Below, in pieces: positions 8,904-19,150 of a DNA stretch of 64,000 bases. The DNA is from Echinicola salinicaeni. Lineage in GTDB: Bacteria; Bacteroidota; Bacteroidia; Cytophagales; Cyclobacteriaceae. The notes below the pieces were generated by a model that worked only from the letters and a program-made list of their open reading frames with translations, did no database searches and was not told the origin of the DNA. Location of the stretch: positions 62,001 to 126,000 of the forward strand of contig NZ_JACODZ010000001.1 in assembly GCF_014280965.1 (NCBI RefSeq). The letters run 5' to 3'. The first letter of the stretch is position 1. Every line of letters begins with the position of its first letter. Made by a program: the position numbers and the translations under genes.

Positions 8904-10487
8904 ATGAGAAAGTTTTTAATAATATTCCAGGTACTTTTGATTTCATGTAATTTCCTTTTGGCACAAGGAAATGATAGATGGTCTTGGGGAGGGGAGATGG
9001 ATCCGTTACAAGGCAAGTTTCAGGTCAAGCATTACTCTTTAGAAATAGAATTACTGCCTCGAATTAAGGGGATTAATGCAAGTATGGAGATGTTGTTTGA
9101 GGCAGATGAAGATATAGATACTTTACGATTGGATTTGGTGGATCATTTTGAGGTGCTCAAGGTGGAGTCAATGGGGGAAGAGCTTGGTTTTGTTCACCAA
9201 AATGACTTGCTTGATATTTTTCTGAATGCTCCCAGTAATCAAGTAAAGGTCTTTTATAGGGGAAGACCTCCGGTAGCGGCCAACCCTCCTTGGTCTGGAG
9301 GTTTTACCTGGAGCAAAGATGATCATGGGAATAGCTGGGTAGGGCTTTCCTGTCAAATGGAGGGGGCCAAGGTTTTTATGCCTTGCTTGGATCATCCATC
9401 TAGCAAGGCCAGCAATGGGGTGGATTTGTATTTTAAGGTCCCATTTCCCTATTTCGTTGCTTCTAATGGAATATTACTGAATCAGGAAACCAGTTTAGGT
9501 TATAATTATTTTCATTGGGCAACGGCCTATCCCATCAATAATTACGGGATCAATTTTACTATGGGGAGGTTTGTGGAAAGGTCAAAAAATTATTCGTCTG
9601 TTTATGGCAGAAGTATACCCATGAAAGTGTATTTATTGGAGGAAAATAGGGGGATGGCTGATGAGCTGATGGTGATTTTGGAAAGAAGTGCCCAGACCCA
9701 GGAGAAATATTTTGGGGAGTATCCATTTCCTGATGATAAAATTGCCGTGGTCGAAACGCCTTACCTAGGTATGGAACATCAGACAATCAATGCCTATGGG
9801 AATGATTTCAACTTTACTGAAGTTGGAGGGAAAGATTTCGATGCGCTCCTTCATCATGAACTGGGGCATGAATGGTGGGGTAATAAAATGTCCGTAAGTG
9901 ATTGGGGAGATTTCTGGATTCAGGAAGGCTTTTGTTCCTATGGGGATTTGCTTTATTACTTGGATCATGAAGGAGAGGAAGCCTATTTGGAAAGAGCGCA
10001 AGCTTTAGCAGGCGGGATCAAGAATGAGCAGCCTGTTGTGTTGGGAGAAAATATTAATTCAGATGAAGCCTATCAGGGAGATATATATTCAAAAGGAGCG
10101 TTTGTGCTTCACAGTTTAAGGTTTGTGCTGGGGGATGAGATATTTTTCCCTCTGCTGCAAGCATTTATTGAGAGTGAAGAATTTACCTATCAAAATCAAG
10201 TGAACTCAAGGGATTTTATTGATTTTGTATCGAATTATTCTGGAAGAAATCTAGATAATTTTTTCGATATGTATTTGTACAGTACAGTATTGCCAAAGGT
10301 GAAAATCAAGAGAAAAGGCAGGAATAAATATGATGTGTCATTGTCCAATATCCAGTTTTCACTTCCAATGGAAATTAAAACTTCTGATGGGATCGAAAAG
10401 GTAGAGCTTTCTAATAATTCAATAAGGTTGAAAAGTGATAGCCCTATAGTAGTGGATCCAAATGGTTGGTATTTGTTGGATAAATAG
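8904..10487 (+). CDS. M1 family zinc aminopeptidase-like protein, secreted
   Basis: A zinc metallopeptidase of the gluzincin M1 family. From the ATG at 8904, 527 residues follow: a signal peptide (about 1-20), a beta-rich N-terminal domain, the exopeptidase-type motif GMEHQ in place of GAMEN, and HELGH at 318-322 with the third zinc ligand E341 in WIQEGF. It is shorter than full M1 enzymes (about 850) because the large C-terminal helical domain is missing, as in many Bacteroidota members. A TTG three bases earlier is an alternative start but less likely. It probably cleaves peptides in the periplasm or at the cell surface. Confidence 0.9.
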   Translation: MRKFLIIFQVLLISCNFLLAQGNDRWSWGGEMDPLQGKFQVKHYSLEIELLPRIKGINASMEMLFEADEDIDTLRLDLVDHFEVLKVESMGEELGFVHQNDLLDIFLNAPSNQVKVFYRGRPPVAANPPWSGGFTWSKDDHGNSWVGLSCQMEGAKVFMPCLDHPSSKASNGVDLYFKVPFPYFVASNGILLNQETSLGYNYFHWATAYPINNYGINFTMGRFVERSKNYSSVYGRSIPMKVYLLEENRGMADELMVILERSAQTQEKYFGEYPFPDDKIAVVETPYLGMEHQTINAYGNDFNFTEVGGKDFDALLHHELGHEWWGNKMSVSDWGDFWIQEGFCSYGDLLYYLDHEGEEAYLERAQALAGGIKNEQPVVLGENINSDEAYQGDIYSKGAFVLHSLRFVLGDEIFFPLLQAFIESEEFTYQNQVNSRDFIDFVSNYSGRNLDNFFDMYLYSTVLPKVKIKRKGRNKYDVSLSNIQFSLPMEIKTSDGIEKVELSNNSIRLKSDSPIVVDPNGWYLLDK

Positions 10488-10488
10488 A

Positions 10489-10523
10489 AAATGCCCCAGT
10501 GCAATATTGGCGCTGGGACATTT
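10489..10523. terminator. Bidirectional terminator
   Basis: CCCAGTGC (10495-10502) pairs with GCGCTGGG (10510-10517) with one wobble, flanked by AAAATG and CATTTTT. It serves the convergent peptidase and dipeptidase genes. Confidence 0.8.
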
Positions 10524-10531
10524 TTAGTGAA

Positions 10532-11776
10532 TTAGCTTGCGGCTTCTTCAACTGCTCGCCATACTCTAAAGACATTTTTATAACAGATTTTTTCTATGTC
10601 CTCTCTGCTATATCCTCTCTTCAATAGTTCAGCAATCAAGTTAGGGTACATAGACACATCCTTAAGTCCATTGGGTAGAGAGTCACCTACACCATCAAAG
10701 TCAGAGCCAAAACCGACATGGTCAATTCCTGCTAAATTAACCACGTGGTCAATATGATCAGCAACTAGGTTTACATCCGGGAATACATTGTGATCGGCGA
10801 CGTATTTTTCTATATAAGCTTGTGCTGCAGAATCACTCCTGCTGAGTTCATTTTGGGCAAGCCAATTGACGATATGTTCCCTGACAGCTGCAGTTCTTTC
10901 ATTATAGTCTCCATCGATGAAGCTTCCTCCAAAATTGATCATGATGACACCGTTGTTTTTGCCTAATGCTTTGACCATTTCGTCATTCATATTCCTTTCA
11001 AAGCCAGGAGTGAATTTTCTGGAAGAACTATGTGAAGCAATAACAGGGACATCGGTCATTTCTAGGACATCATAAAAAGTGTCATCGGAAACATGCGAAA
11101 TGTCTACCATGATGCCTACTTTGTTCATTTCCGTGACCACTTTTTTACCAAATTCAGAAAGTCCGCCATGTGTTCTGGTGGTGTCATAGGATGAATCTCC
11201 AATAAGGTTGTCCTTTCCATGGGTCAGTGTTATGTATCGAATACCTTTTTCATGAAAGTAGGCTACATTGGAAAGGTCGTCCTCTATGCCTGCTCCATTC
11301 TCCATTCCCATAGGTAGGGATATCTTTCCAGCTTTGAAATTGACTTCAATATCGTCAGGGCTATAGGCCATAGCAAATTTTTCTGGCCAAGTTTCTGCCA
11401 ATCTTTTGGTCATCAAAATTAGAGAATCAGCCAGTACTTTTGCACCACCAGTTTGTTGGTATCTTGCTGGCAAATAGATAGACATGAAAGGTGCGTCTAA
11501 TCCTCCTTCCTTTGCTCTAGGAAAGTCAAAGTTGCCGCCATCTGTTCTTTTGGATACATCTAATATTTCTCTTTGTAGGGTGAAACCGCCTACTTTCATT
11601 CTGTAGGGCAAGTCGACATGTCCATCTACCATAATGGTTTCGTGTGCAATGGTTTTTGCATATTCGAGTCGTTCCTCATCAGAGACTTGTGAATAATCCT
11701 TTTTTTCTTCCTTTGAATTACAAGATATCAAAGCAAGACTTAAAAAAAATGTACTAAGAGTAAGGGCGTTTTTCAT
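10532..11776 (-). CDS. Membrane dipeptidase (peptidase M19), lipoprotein
   Basis: A zinc dipeptidase of the renal dipeptidase family, which folds as an amidohydrolase-like TIM barrel. The 414 residues start with a lipoprotein signal ending in LALISC, followed by charged residues NSKEEKKD that resemble a Bacteroidota surface-export signal. Metal-binding motifs seen are DGHVDLP near residue 50, the bridging glutamate region MENGAGIED, and DISHVSDDTFYDV followed by ASHSSSR. GFGSDFDGVG near residue 355 is also family-typical. The gene stands alone, facing the M1 peptidase. Both are peptide-degrading envelope enzymes. Confidence 0.94.
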   Translation of the reverse strand: MKNALTLSTFFLSLALISCNSKEEKKDYSQVSDEERLEYAKTIAHETIMVDGHVDLPYRMKVGGFTLQREILDVSKRTDGGNFDFPRAKEGGLDAPFMSIYLPARYQQTGGAKVLADSLILMTKRLAETWPEKFAMAYSPDDIEVNFKAGKISLPMGMENGAGIEDDLSNVAYFHEKGIRYITLTHGKDNLIGDSSYDTTRTHGGLSEFGKKVVTEMNKVGIMVDISHVSDDTFYDVLEMTDVPVIASHSSSRKFTPGFERNMNDEMVKALGKNNGVIMINFGGSFIDGDYNERTAAVREHIVNWLAQNELSRSDSAAQAYIEKYVADHNVFPDVNLVADHIDHVVNLAGIDHVGFGSDFDGVGDSLPNGLKDVSMYPNLIAELLKRGYSREDIEKICYKNVFRVWRAVEEAAS

Positions 11777-12164
11777 ATACGGTTTTTTAATAAATTTATG
11801 ATGTTAATAGGCGGATAAACAATTATAAAGTTTTTGGTGATTTCCTGACATCAATTTCCTTTTGATTCGGTGTTCGGTTTATTGGAATTAGGAATTTTGG
11901 GTAGGTTCTGGGTCTAGAAAGTAATTCTTGCCCGATTTATTTACGTTCAATATGCTAAGTCATTTCGGATATAGCAAGGAATTGCCTATGATTGCTTTAG
12001 ATTTTAAGAGAAAAAGAGGGGAATGATGAAAGACAGTGGCATTTCAGGGCTTGGATTAATCTATGGCTAAGTATTTTAAGCAATAAGCTTCTTGGTTGGC
12101 TATTATTTTCACTAAGTTTATTTTAGTACTTTTATTATTCAAACCATTAAAGCTTAAATTGACC
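11777..12164. other. Divergent spacer of 388 bases
   Basis: It separates the M19 dipeptidase from the beta-propeller lipoprotein. No gene, convincing promoter or inverted repeat stands out. An ORF reading through its right end only reflects an upstream start for the lipoprotein frame. Confidence 0.5.
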
Positions 12165-13052
12165 ATGAAAAAAACTAACAATTTTCTGATTATGATGATA
12201 GCTCCACTTCTGTTTTGGAACTGTGGAGGTGAAAGTAAAAAAGAGACAAAAGAGGAAAGTATGGTAGAAGTTGAAGAGGAGATGGTTGAACCTAGCCTGA
12301 CCTTGTTATGGGAAACTTCTGAGGAGCTTATAACCTGTGAGTCTGTTTTGGTGGATAAGGATGGAGGAACCATTTATGTGTCCAATATTGCTGGAGATCC
12401 ACGAGAAAAAGATGGGGAAGGTTTTATTTCTATTATCAATAAAGAGGGAGAGATAGTCGAAAAGACCTGGGTGGATGGAATTGATGCTCCTAAGGGTATG
12501 GGGATTTTAGATGGAAAACTTTATGTGACCAATATAGATGAGTTGGTGGAAATTGATATTGAAAAGGCTGAAATTGCACATCGTTATACTGTAGAAGGAG
12601 CTAGTTTCCTAAATGATGTTGATGTTCATGGTGGGAAAGTATATTTTTCAGATATGGAAACTGGTAAAATCCATTTCTTGGAAGGTGGTGAGATAAGTGA
12701 ATATGCTTCAGGTCAAAACTCAGTTAATGGATTGAGGCTTAGTGATGAGGGGGTTTTGTATAGTCTGGATGGAGCTGGATTAAAAAAATATAGTGATGGA
12801 GGTATGGCAGAGGTGATCAATGATGAAGTTACTGGAGGTGATGGATTAATTATTTTGGGTGATAATGATTTTCTTGCTAGTAGATGGATAGGCGAAATAT
12901 GGATTGTTCAGAATGGTGCAGCTAGCAAGTTGCTTGATACTAAGGATGCTGGGTCTAATACAGCGGATATTGGCTATCTTGAAGATGAGCAAGTCGTTTT
13001 AGTCCCTACATTTATGAAAAATAAAGTAGCGGCATATAAATTGGACTATTGA
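12165..13052 (+). CDS. SMP-30/NHL-like beta-propeller lipoprotein
   Basis: A 295-residue predicted lipoprotein. I chose ATG 12165 because it gives the signal peptide MKKTNNFLIMMIAPLLFWNC with a lipobox cysteine, while earlier in-frame starts only add a hydrophobic overhang. The cysteine is followed by a run of lysines and glutamates. The rest shows about six repeats with patterns such as GKLYVTNIDELVEID and GGKVYFSDMETGKIHFLEGG, typical of a six-bladed propeller of the gluconolactonase-like group. No substrate can be assigned. It is a single-gene unit with a strong terminator. Confidence 0.78.
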   Translation: MKKTNNFLIMMIAPLLFWNCGGESKKETKEESMVEVEEEMVEPSLTLLWETSEELITCESVLVDKDGGTIYVSNIAGDPREKDGEGFISIINKEGEIVEKTWVDGIDAPKGMGILDGKLYVTNIDELVEIDIEKAEIAHRYTVEGASFLNDVDVHGGKVYFSDMETGKIHFLEGGEISEYASGQNSVNGLRLSDEGVLYSLDGAGLKKYSDGGMAEVINDEVTGGDGLIILGDNDFLASRWIGEIWIVQNGAASKLLDTKDAGSNTADIGYLEDEQVVLVPTFMKNKVAAYKLDY

Positions 13053-13067
13053 GAAATACTTTTGTTC

Positions 13068-13110
13068 AATAAAAGGGGAGTGGATTAGTTTTCACTCCCT
13101 TTTATTATTT
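13068..13110 (+). terminator. Terminator after the propeller lipoprotein
   Basis: AATAAAAGGGGAGTG and CACTCCCTTTTATT form a long stem around GATTAGTTTT. Confidence 0.85.
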
Positions 13111-13653
13111 GGTATCAATGATTATTGTAAGCAGAGATTTATTGGTAATTGTTGAAAGATTTTATACCTAATGAATCTCTGTCATGATTGCTTATATTCA
13201 GCGCTTTGGTTAGAGGTAAAAAAAAGTTTGAAAAAATATTTAAATAGTTATAAAAACGAAATAGATTTTTTTGATAAGTAATTGGTTTTAATAAAAACAT
13301 GATTTTGATACACAATTTTTGTTAGTTGGTGTCATTAAATGGTCATTTGTATAATTTGGTCTGATTTTAAGGTGTTTAACGGTATTATCGTGAGTGTGGT
13401 CTAGAAGGATTATTCGGAATAAAATTTCAATAGAATCGTATATTCCATTTTTTATTCTTCTATGATTTGTTTTTTAGTGCTGTTGTAAAAGTCATAATTA
13501 ATATTTGAATAGGTCAAATAGCTTTTTATAATGATTTTATTTTTTTAAATTGATGATAGCCAGTTAGTTAAGTGTTATTGCTGTGCTGATAGGGTTAGAG
13601 ATTACTTTTCTCTAGAAATGAAATAGTAATAAACCAAAATAAAACAACCGCAT
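13111..13653. other. Leader and promoter region of the first susCD pair
   Basis: There is no ORF. The tract is very AT-rich. A TTTGAATAGGTCAA sequence at about 13505-13517 recurs in nearly the same form upstream of the second susC (about 19101-19114), at 140-150 bases from the start codon in both. The last bases before the ATG, AACCGCAT, are also shared. Confidence 0.5.
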
Positions 13654-16600
13654 ATGAAAAAAAGTGTACTATTAGCCCTCTTGCTGGGTTTGTTTACGCA
13701 ATTTGTTTTTGCACAAACAGCTTCAGTAAAAGGAACGGTTACTTCAGCTGAAAGCGGAGAGCCGATTCCCGGCGTAAGTATTCTGGTGAAAGGTACCTCA
13801 AAGGGTGCTATCACAGATTTGGATGGTATGTATTCTCTGGAAATACCATCTGGTGGAGAAGTGTTGATCTTCTCATTTATAGGTATGACCTCTCAAGAAG
13901 TTGTTATAGGTGACCAGACTGTAATTGATGTAGTTATGGAATCCGATGCAAGGGAGTTGTCTGAGGTTGTCGTAACTGCTATGGGGATCACTAGGGAAAA
14001 GGCATCCTTGGGTTACTCCGTTCAGCAGGTTGATTCTGAAGAACTCAATAAATCCCAGCAAACTGATGTTTTGAGTTCTCTTTCCGGGCGTGTTTCCGGT
14101 GTACAGCTTTCGTCTTCCACTAATATTGGTGGTTCAAAAAGAATAACCATTCGGGGAGCCAGCTCATTTTTTGGTGAAAATCAACCCTTAATCGTGATTG
14201 ATGGTTTGCCTGTCAATAATTCCAATTTCAACGATGAGAATATGCAGGAAGGTAGTGGCGGTTACGATTATGGTAATATGCTTAATGACCTTAACCCGAA
14301 TGACATTGAAAGTATTTCTGTCCTTAAGGGTACAGCTGCGGCACTATATGGTTCAAGGGCAGCCAACGGTGTGTTGGTGATTACGACTAAAAGAGGCGTG
14401 CCTGGTAAAGAGTCGTTTAATATTGACATAAGTTCATCGGTAAACTTTGAGAGTGTTTATTTGATGCCTGATCTTCAAAGAAAATATGGTGGTGGAGCTA
14501 TAATAGGTGATGAAGATGGTGGTGAAGATGGCTTTGAAGTAGCGAATATCAATGGTACAGATTATAAGGTAGTTCAGTATGGTATAGACGAAAGTTGGGG
14601 GCCACGGTATAATCCAGATATTTCCGTATTGCACTGGGATGCCTTCAGTGAAGATTATCCTGAGGATTATTTGAATCCAAGGCCATGGGTTGCTCCAGAG
14701 AATGATGTTAGAGACTTTTTTGAAACTGGGGTTTCTTATGTTAATTCAGTAGCAATTTCGACTTCAAATGTGAATTCGGCTGTTCGGTTTGGTTATTCCA
14801 ATACAAAAAGTACAGGTACGCTTCCAGGATCTGATTTGTTGAAAAATAACTTTTCTCTTAGTGGCAAGACCAAAATATTGGACAAGTTAAGTGCTTCATC
14901 CAGTATTAATTTTGTTAGAACTAGCACCAAAGGTAGGCCGCTTTTAGGTTATCCAGCTTCTAATCAGCCATATGGTAGTCCGTTAGGACAAATACTGTTT
15001 CAATGGACCCAGCGACAAATAGATTATGAAAGATCCAAGAAATATCTTAATAATGACGGTACGCAAAGGTCTTGGAACAGGAATTTTTGGTATGATCCTA
15101 CTCCACATTATTCCGATAATCACCACTGGGCTGCATATGAGAATTTTGCAGATGATGAAAGGGATAGGTTTTACGGCAATATCGGTTTGACTTATGAAAT
15201 ACTCGAAGGTCTTAATTTGAGTGGTCGTGTTAGTGGGGACTTGTATTCCTTTTATAATAGGGAGAGGGTAGCTGTAGGTTCTCAGGCTCAGTCTTATTAC
15301 TATGAAGCGGTTAGAAATAATTACGAATATAATTATGAGCTGACTTTGGGTTATGATAAACGAATCAATGAGAATTTTAATTTAAATGCATTGATAGGAG
15401 GAAATCAGATGAGGCAGCGACTCCATCTAAACAGGGGAGAATCTTCTGGTGGCTTGGTAGTAGCAAAACTTTATAATCTTCTTAATTCTGCAGGTGCAGT
15501 TTTGGTCAATGATCAAACTACCAAGAAAGGGATAAATAGTATTTTCGCTACGGCTAGTTTAGGTTTTATGGATATGTTGTATCTGGATTTGACGGCCAGG
15601 AATGACTGGTCTACAACGCTTCCAGAAGGCAATAATTCCTATTTCTATCCTTCAGGCTCCCTTAGTTTTTTGTTTTCGGAGAGATTGAGCTTACCATGGT
15701 TGAGTTATGGTAAGTTGCGTGTAGGGGCCGCCAGAGTGTCCAAGGATACCGATCCATATCGGGTGGTCAATACCTATCAATTTAATGAGGATGGTACTTT
15801 TCAAGGGTTACCGAGGGTGTTTACTCCAGAGGATTTGTTGAATAGTGAATTGAAACCGGAAAACACAGATACGTGGGAGATTGGTTTGGAGGCGAGTATG
15901 TTGAATGATCGAGTGGGATTTGATGTGACTTATTTTAAAAATGTTACCACTGATCAGATAATACCGCTGGAAGTTTCCAGGTCAACAGGTTATAAGGCCA
16001 AGTTTATTAATGCCGGTGAAATAGTCAATAAAGGTTTGGAGGTTATGTTGAGAGGCACTCCTTTTCGCACCAGTGACTTTAGTTGGGATATTACTGTGAA
16101 TTATACCAAAATAGATAATGAGGTTAAGAGCATTATTGATGGTATCGAGGCCATGGATATTGGGGTCGCTCCTTTTAGTGGGGTGACTTTAAGGGCTTCA
16201 GTTGGTGAGCGGTATGGTCAGCTTTGGGGCTACGATTTCTTGTATGATGATCAGGGCAATAGGGTGGTTCAAGATAATGGCTATTGGGCTAGGACGCCGA
16301 ATTTAGTTCCACTAGGTTCTGTCATGCCTGACTATAATATGGGTGTTCGTAATTATTTCACCTATAAAGGCTTCGACCTAAGTGTGTTATTTGATATTCA
16401 ACAGGGAGGCAAGTTTTACTCAGTTTCGCATATGTGGGGACACTACGCAGGAACATGGGGCCCAACAGCAGGAGTGAATGACCAAGGTAATGAAATACGT
16501 TCACCAGTTGCAGATGGTGGAGGTATTAAGTTGGATGGTGTAACTGGTGATGTGGAATTCAACGAAGATGGTACTTATACTGTAAGTAATACCGCTCCTA

Positions 16601-16923
16601 ATGAAACTTATGTTGAGGGTCAGGCTTGGGCAGCAAGGCATTATCATGGTTTTGGAATGCCAAGTGCTCAAAGTGTATTTGATGCCGATTATATTAAAGT
16701 TAGGGAATTGGCCGTAGGTTATAATTTTGATATGAGTTCTTTCCCTATGATCCGGTCATTAAGAGTTTCTGCTTATGGTAGAAACCTGTGGACATTTGGT
16801 TTGGATTATAAAGGTTTGGATCCAGAGATTGCTGTGAATGGTTCTGGTAATATTCAGGGGATTGAGGGAGCTTTTATGCCTACTTCTAGAACTTTTGGCT
16901 TTAAGTTGGATCTTGGACTATAA
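13654..16923 (+). CDS. SusC/RagA-type TonB-dependent outer-membrane transporter
   Basis: A 1,089-residue TonB-linked receptor that opens for nutrients captured by its SusD partner. A signal peptide covers about 1-20 (cleavage after FVFA). A CarboxypepD_reg-like domain (about 22-105) has the usual GEPIPGVSILVKGTSKG, then LSEVVVTAMGI leads into the plug (about 110-235), which ends in SISVLKGTAAALYGSRAANG. The 22-strand barrel fills the rest and ends in FGFKLDLGL. susD follows 12 bases later. No glycosidase, sulfatase or regulator gene is adjacent, so a polysaccharide substrate is not supported. Confidence 0.95.
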   Translation: MKKSVLLALLLGLFTQFVFAQTASVKGTVTSAESGEPIPGVSILVKGTSKGAITDLDGMYSLEIPSGGEVLIFSFIGMTSQEVVIGDQTVIDVVMESDARELSEVVVTAMGITREKASLGYSVQQVDSEELNKSQQTDVLSSLSGRVSGVQLSSSTNIGGSKRITIRGASSFFGENQPLIVIDGLPVNNSNFNDENMQEGSGGYDYGNMLNDLNPNDIESISVLKGTAAALYGSRAANGVLVITTKRGVPGKESFNIDISSSVNFESVYLMPDLQRKYGGGAIIGDEDGGEDGFEVANINGTDYKVVQYGIDESWGPRYNPDISVLHWDAFSEDYPEDYLNPRPWVAPENDVRDFFETGVSYVNSVAISTSNVNSAVRFGYSNTKSTGTLPGSDLLKNNFSLSGKTKILDKLSASSSINFVRTSTKGRPLLGYPASNQPYGSPLGQILFQWTQRQIDYERSKKYLNNDGTQRSWNRNFWYDPTPHYSDNHHWAAYENFADDERDRFYGNIGLTYEILEGLNLSGRVSGDLYSFYNRERVAVGSQAQSYYYEAVRNNYEYNYELTLGYDKRINENFNLNALIGGNQMRQRLHLNRGESSGGLVVAKLYNLLNSAGAVLVNDQTTKKGINSIFATASLGFMDMLYLDLTARNDWSTTLPEGNNSYFYPSGSLSFLFSERLSLPWLSYGKLRVGAARVSKDTDPYRVVNTYQFNEDGTFQGLPRVFTPEDLLNSELKPENTDTWEIGLEASMLNDRVGFDVTYFKNVTTDQIIPLEVSRSTGYKAKFINAGEIVNKGLEVMLRGTPFRTSDFSWDITVNYTKIDNEVKSIIDGIEAMDIGVAPFSGVTLRASVGERYGQLWGYDFLYDDQGNRVVQDNGYWARTPNLVPLGSVMPDYNMGVRNYFTYKGFDLSVLFDIQQGGKFYSVSHMWGHYAGTWGPTAGVNDQGNEIRSPVADGGGIKLDGVTGDVEFNEDGTYTVSNTAPNETYVEGQAWAARHYHGFGMPSAQSVFDADYIKVRELAVGYNFDMSSFPMIRSLRVSAYGRNLWTFGLDYKGLDPEIAVNGSGNIQGIEGAFMPTSRTFGFKLDLGL

Positions 16924-16935
16924 ACACATAAAATA

Positions 16936-18501
16936 ATGAAAAGCATAAAATCAATAATATATATACTTGGATTTATAATTCTATTCACCGGCTGTGAATT
17001 AGATTATGAAAACAATCCAAATGAGGTGAATTCACCACCTTCTTCCGGTTTGCTAAATGACGCCACCAAAAAGATGATGGATGATTTTTACGACGAGTGG
17101 TTTCAGGGAAGGTTTACCCTAGTGACTGTACAATATTGGACGCAGACAGCCTATGCGGATGAGGACAGGTATGTGTACAGGGAATCTCAAAGGGAGACAT
17201 GGGAAGATTTCTATGCCAACTTAGAGGATCTCAGGCAAGTGATACAACTGAATACTGATGAGGAAACTAGGGTGGAAAATAGCCAGTATGGTTCCAATGC
17301 CAATCAAATAGCGGTGGCCAGGATTTTAATGTCTTGGACCTTTAATGTGATGGCGGATACCTGGGGAGATATTCCGTATTATTCCTATGGGGCTGAAGAT
17401 CCAGATTTTCAGGCATTGCAAATGGCTGGTGCAGAAACAGAGATACTAGCGCCAGTTTATGCTACGCAGGATAAAATCTATGCTGATATTTTGAATGAGC
17501 TGGATGAGGCTGAGGCAATGATTGAAGAGGATGGCGATGGAGTGGTTGCTGATGTGATTTATGGTGGGGATATGGCAAAATGGAAGAAATTTGCTAACTC
17601 TCTAAGGCTTAGAGTCGCATTAAAGTTAAGAGGAGCAAATGCATCATTGGCAGATGCACATATAGCCGATGCAATTGCTAGAGGGGTTTTTACCTCTGTA
17701 GACGATAATGCCAATTTCGTTTATGAGTCAGCAGATGTAAATGCGGGGCCTTTTTATAGGGCGTTTAACGTGAGCAATAGGACTGACTTTGCTATTTCTC
17801 ATCCCTTCTGCCAATTATTATTGGGTAATAATCTGTTTGATCATGATCTTAATGATATCACTGATAATCCGTTTTTTGGAGTACGGGATCCGCGTATAGA
17901 GATGTATGCAAACCCGAATAGAGACGGGGATTATGTGGGAATGCCTGTGAACGAAAATTCTACACAAGCTCAATTGTTTGTGTGGCAAAGTTTCCCCGGG
18001 GATAAAATTATCAATACGCCGGACTTTACTCAGTCCCTTATGGAGTTTGCTGAGGTTTCATTTATTCTCAGTGAATTAAATGGTTGGGACCAGACTCACT
18101 ATGAAAATGGTGTAAGGGCCTCAATGGCGAAATGGGGGATTGCTCCTGCTCAGGTAGAAGCCTATATTTCAGCATTGCCTCCTGCGAATGAAGAGACTGT
18201 GTTGACGCAAAAGTATATTGCGTTATATATGGATGCACATACCGCTTGGCAAGAATATAGAAGAACGGGATTTCCTAAAACGTTGATTACCCCAGGTACT
18301 GAGTTTAGTGTGATACCTGAGCCAGGGACAAAATTGGATTATACATTCACTTCATTGGTGGAAGGACTTACTGATTTGCCTTTTAGGTTGCAATATCCAG
18401 ATTTTGAGCGAACCTTAAATGGGGATAACAGAAGTCAAGCTGTAAGTAGGTTAAACAATGGTGATGCCTTGGATTCTAAATTATGGTGGGATGTAGATTG
18501 A
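16936..18501 (+). CDS. SusD/RagB-type nutrient-binding lipoprotein (SusD-like_2 group)
   Basis: A 521-residue surface lipoprotein and partner of the SusC above. The signal ends in ILFTGC (cysteine at about 20). The start ELDYENNPNEVNSPPSSGLLNDA resembles the SusD-like_2 group and not classic starch-type SusD. Helical TPR-like segments follow, with WKKFANSLRLRVALKLRG near residue 215 and TQKYIALYMDAHTAWQEYRRTGFP near 425, both conserved in the family. It sits 12 bases after susC, an operon. The ligand is unknown. Confidence 0.92.
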   Translation: MKSIKSIIYILGFIILFTGCELDYENNPNEVNSPPSSGLLNDATKKMMDDFYDEWFQGRFTLVTVQYWTQTAYADEDRYVYRESQRETWEDFYANLEDLRQVIQLNTDEETRVENSQYGSNANQIAVARILMSWTFNVMADTWGDIPYYSYGAEDPDFQALQMAGAETEILAPVYATQDKIYADILNELDEAEAMIEEDGDGVVADVIYGGDMAKWKKFANSLRLRVALKLRGANASLADAHIADAIARGVFTSVDDNANFVYESADVNAGPFYRAFNVSNRTDFAISHPFCQLLLGNNLFDHDLNDITDNPFFGVRDPRIEMYANPNRDGDYVGMPVNENSTQAQLFVWQSFPGDKIINTPDFTQSLMEFAEVSFILSELNGWDQTHYENGVRASMAKWGIAPAQVEAYISALPPANEETVLTQKYIALYMDAHTAWQEYRRTGFPKTLITPGTEFSVIPEPGTKLDYTFTSLVEGLTDLPFRLQYPDFERTLNGDNRSQAVSRLNNGDALDSKLWWDVD

Positions 18502-18530
18502 TTCATATTTTGGATTAGATAATTTGTTTG

Positions 18531-18563
18531 AAGCCGCTCTCTTTTTAGGGGGCGGCTTTATTG
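18531..18563 (+). terminator. Terminator after the first susCD pair
   Basis: AAGCCGC (18531-18537) pairs with GCGGCTT (18552-18558), followed by a short T-rich tract. Confidence 0.65.
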
Positions 18564-18866
18564 ATGGGCTAAGTGTTAATGGTGTTGTAGTTTTCTTATT
18601 TGTGAGAGGTGGTATAGATAGTTTTGTGTTGGCACGTGAAAGGTTTGTCCGTAAGTGTCAATTACGGTCTTGTATTAAATATTGCATTTTAATACCGTGA
18701 ATTTGAATTATTCTAAAATAATGGGATTTTATGAATTTCAATTAATTAATAGCTGGAGGTGTGAAAAACGTTAAAATAGCGCATTTTTGAGGCTGAATTG
18801 ATAATTAAATGGCTTTCTTGTTTTTGAATTTGTAAGTGTTTTAGTGAAATGTGTAAATTTTATAAA

Positions 18867-18903
18867 ATCAATAAAAACAAAATTTAATTTTGTTTTTATT
18901 GAT
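18867..18903. promoter_or_regulatory. Perfect 37-base palindrome upstream of the second susC
   Basis: The left arm ATCAATAAAAACAAAATT (18867-18884) and right arm AATTTTGTTTTTATTGAT (18886-18903) are exact reverse complements around one T at 18885. It lies 362 bases before the start codon. No T-run context makes it a normal terminator, since it is 366 bases after the last stop and the stem is almost all A-T. It could be an operator or a replication or recombination-prone site. Confidence 0.6.
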
Positions 18904-19150
18904 GCTATTGCTGGTAATAAAATTAAACTTTTAATAGTTTAGTCAATACAAAATTATACAATGGAAACTTTGGAATTAAAATTCAGTTTTCTCGTGTGTT
19001 CTGTAATTAAATTGGGTTAAATCGAAAAAAGCCTTCTATATATATGGCTTTGAATCGACTTTTATTCATATTTAGTTTGTTATAATAATTATATGGTGTA
19101 TTGAAATAGGTCAATTTTTTTTAAAAAATATTTATTGCTTGTAATTAACT

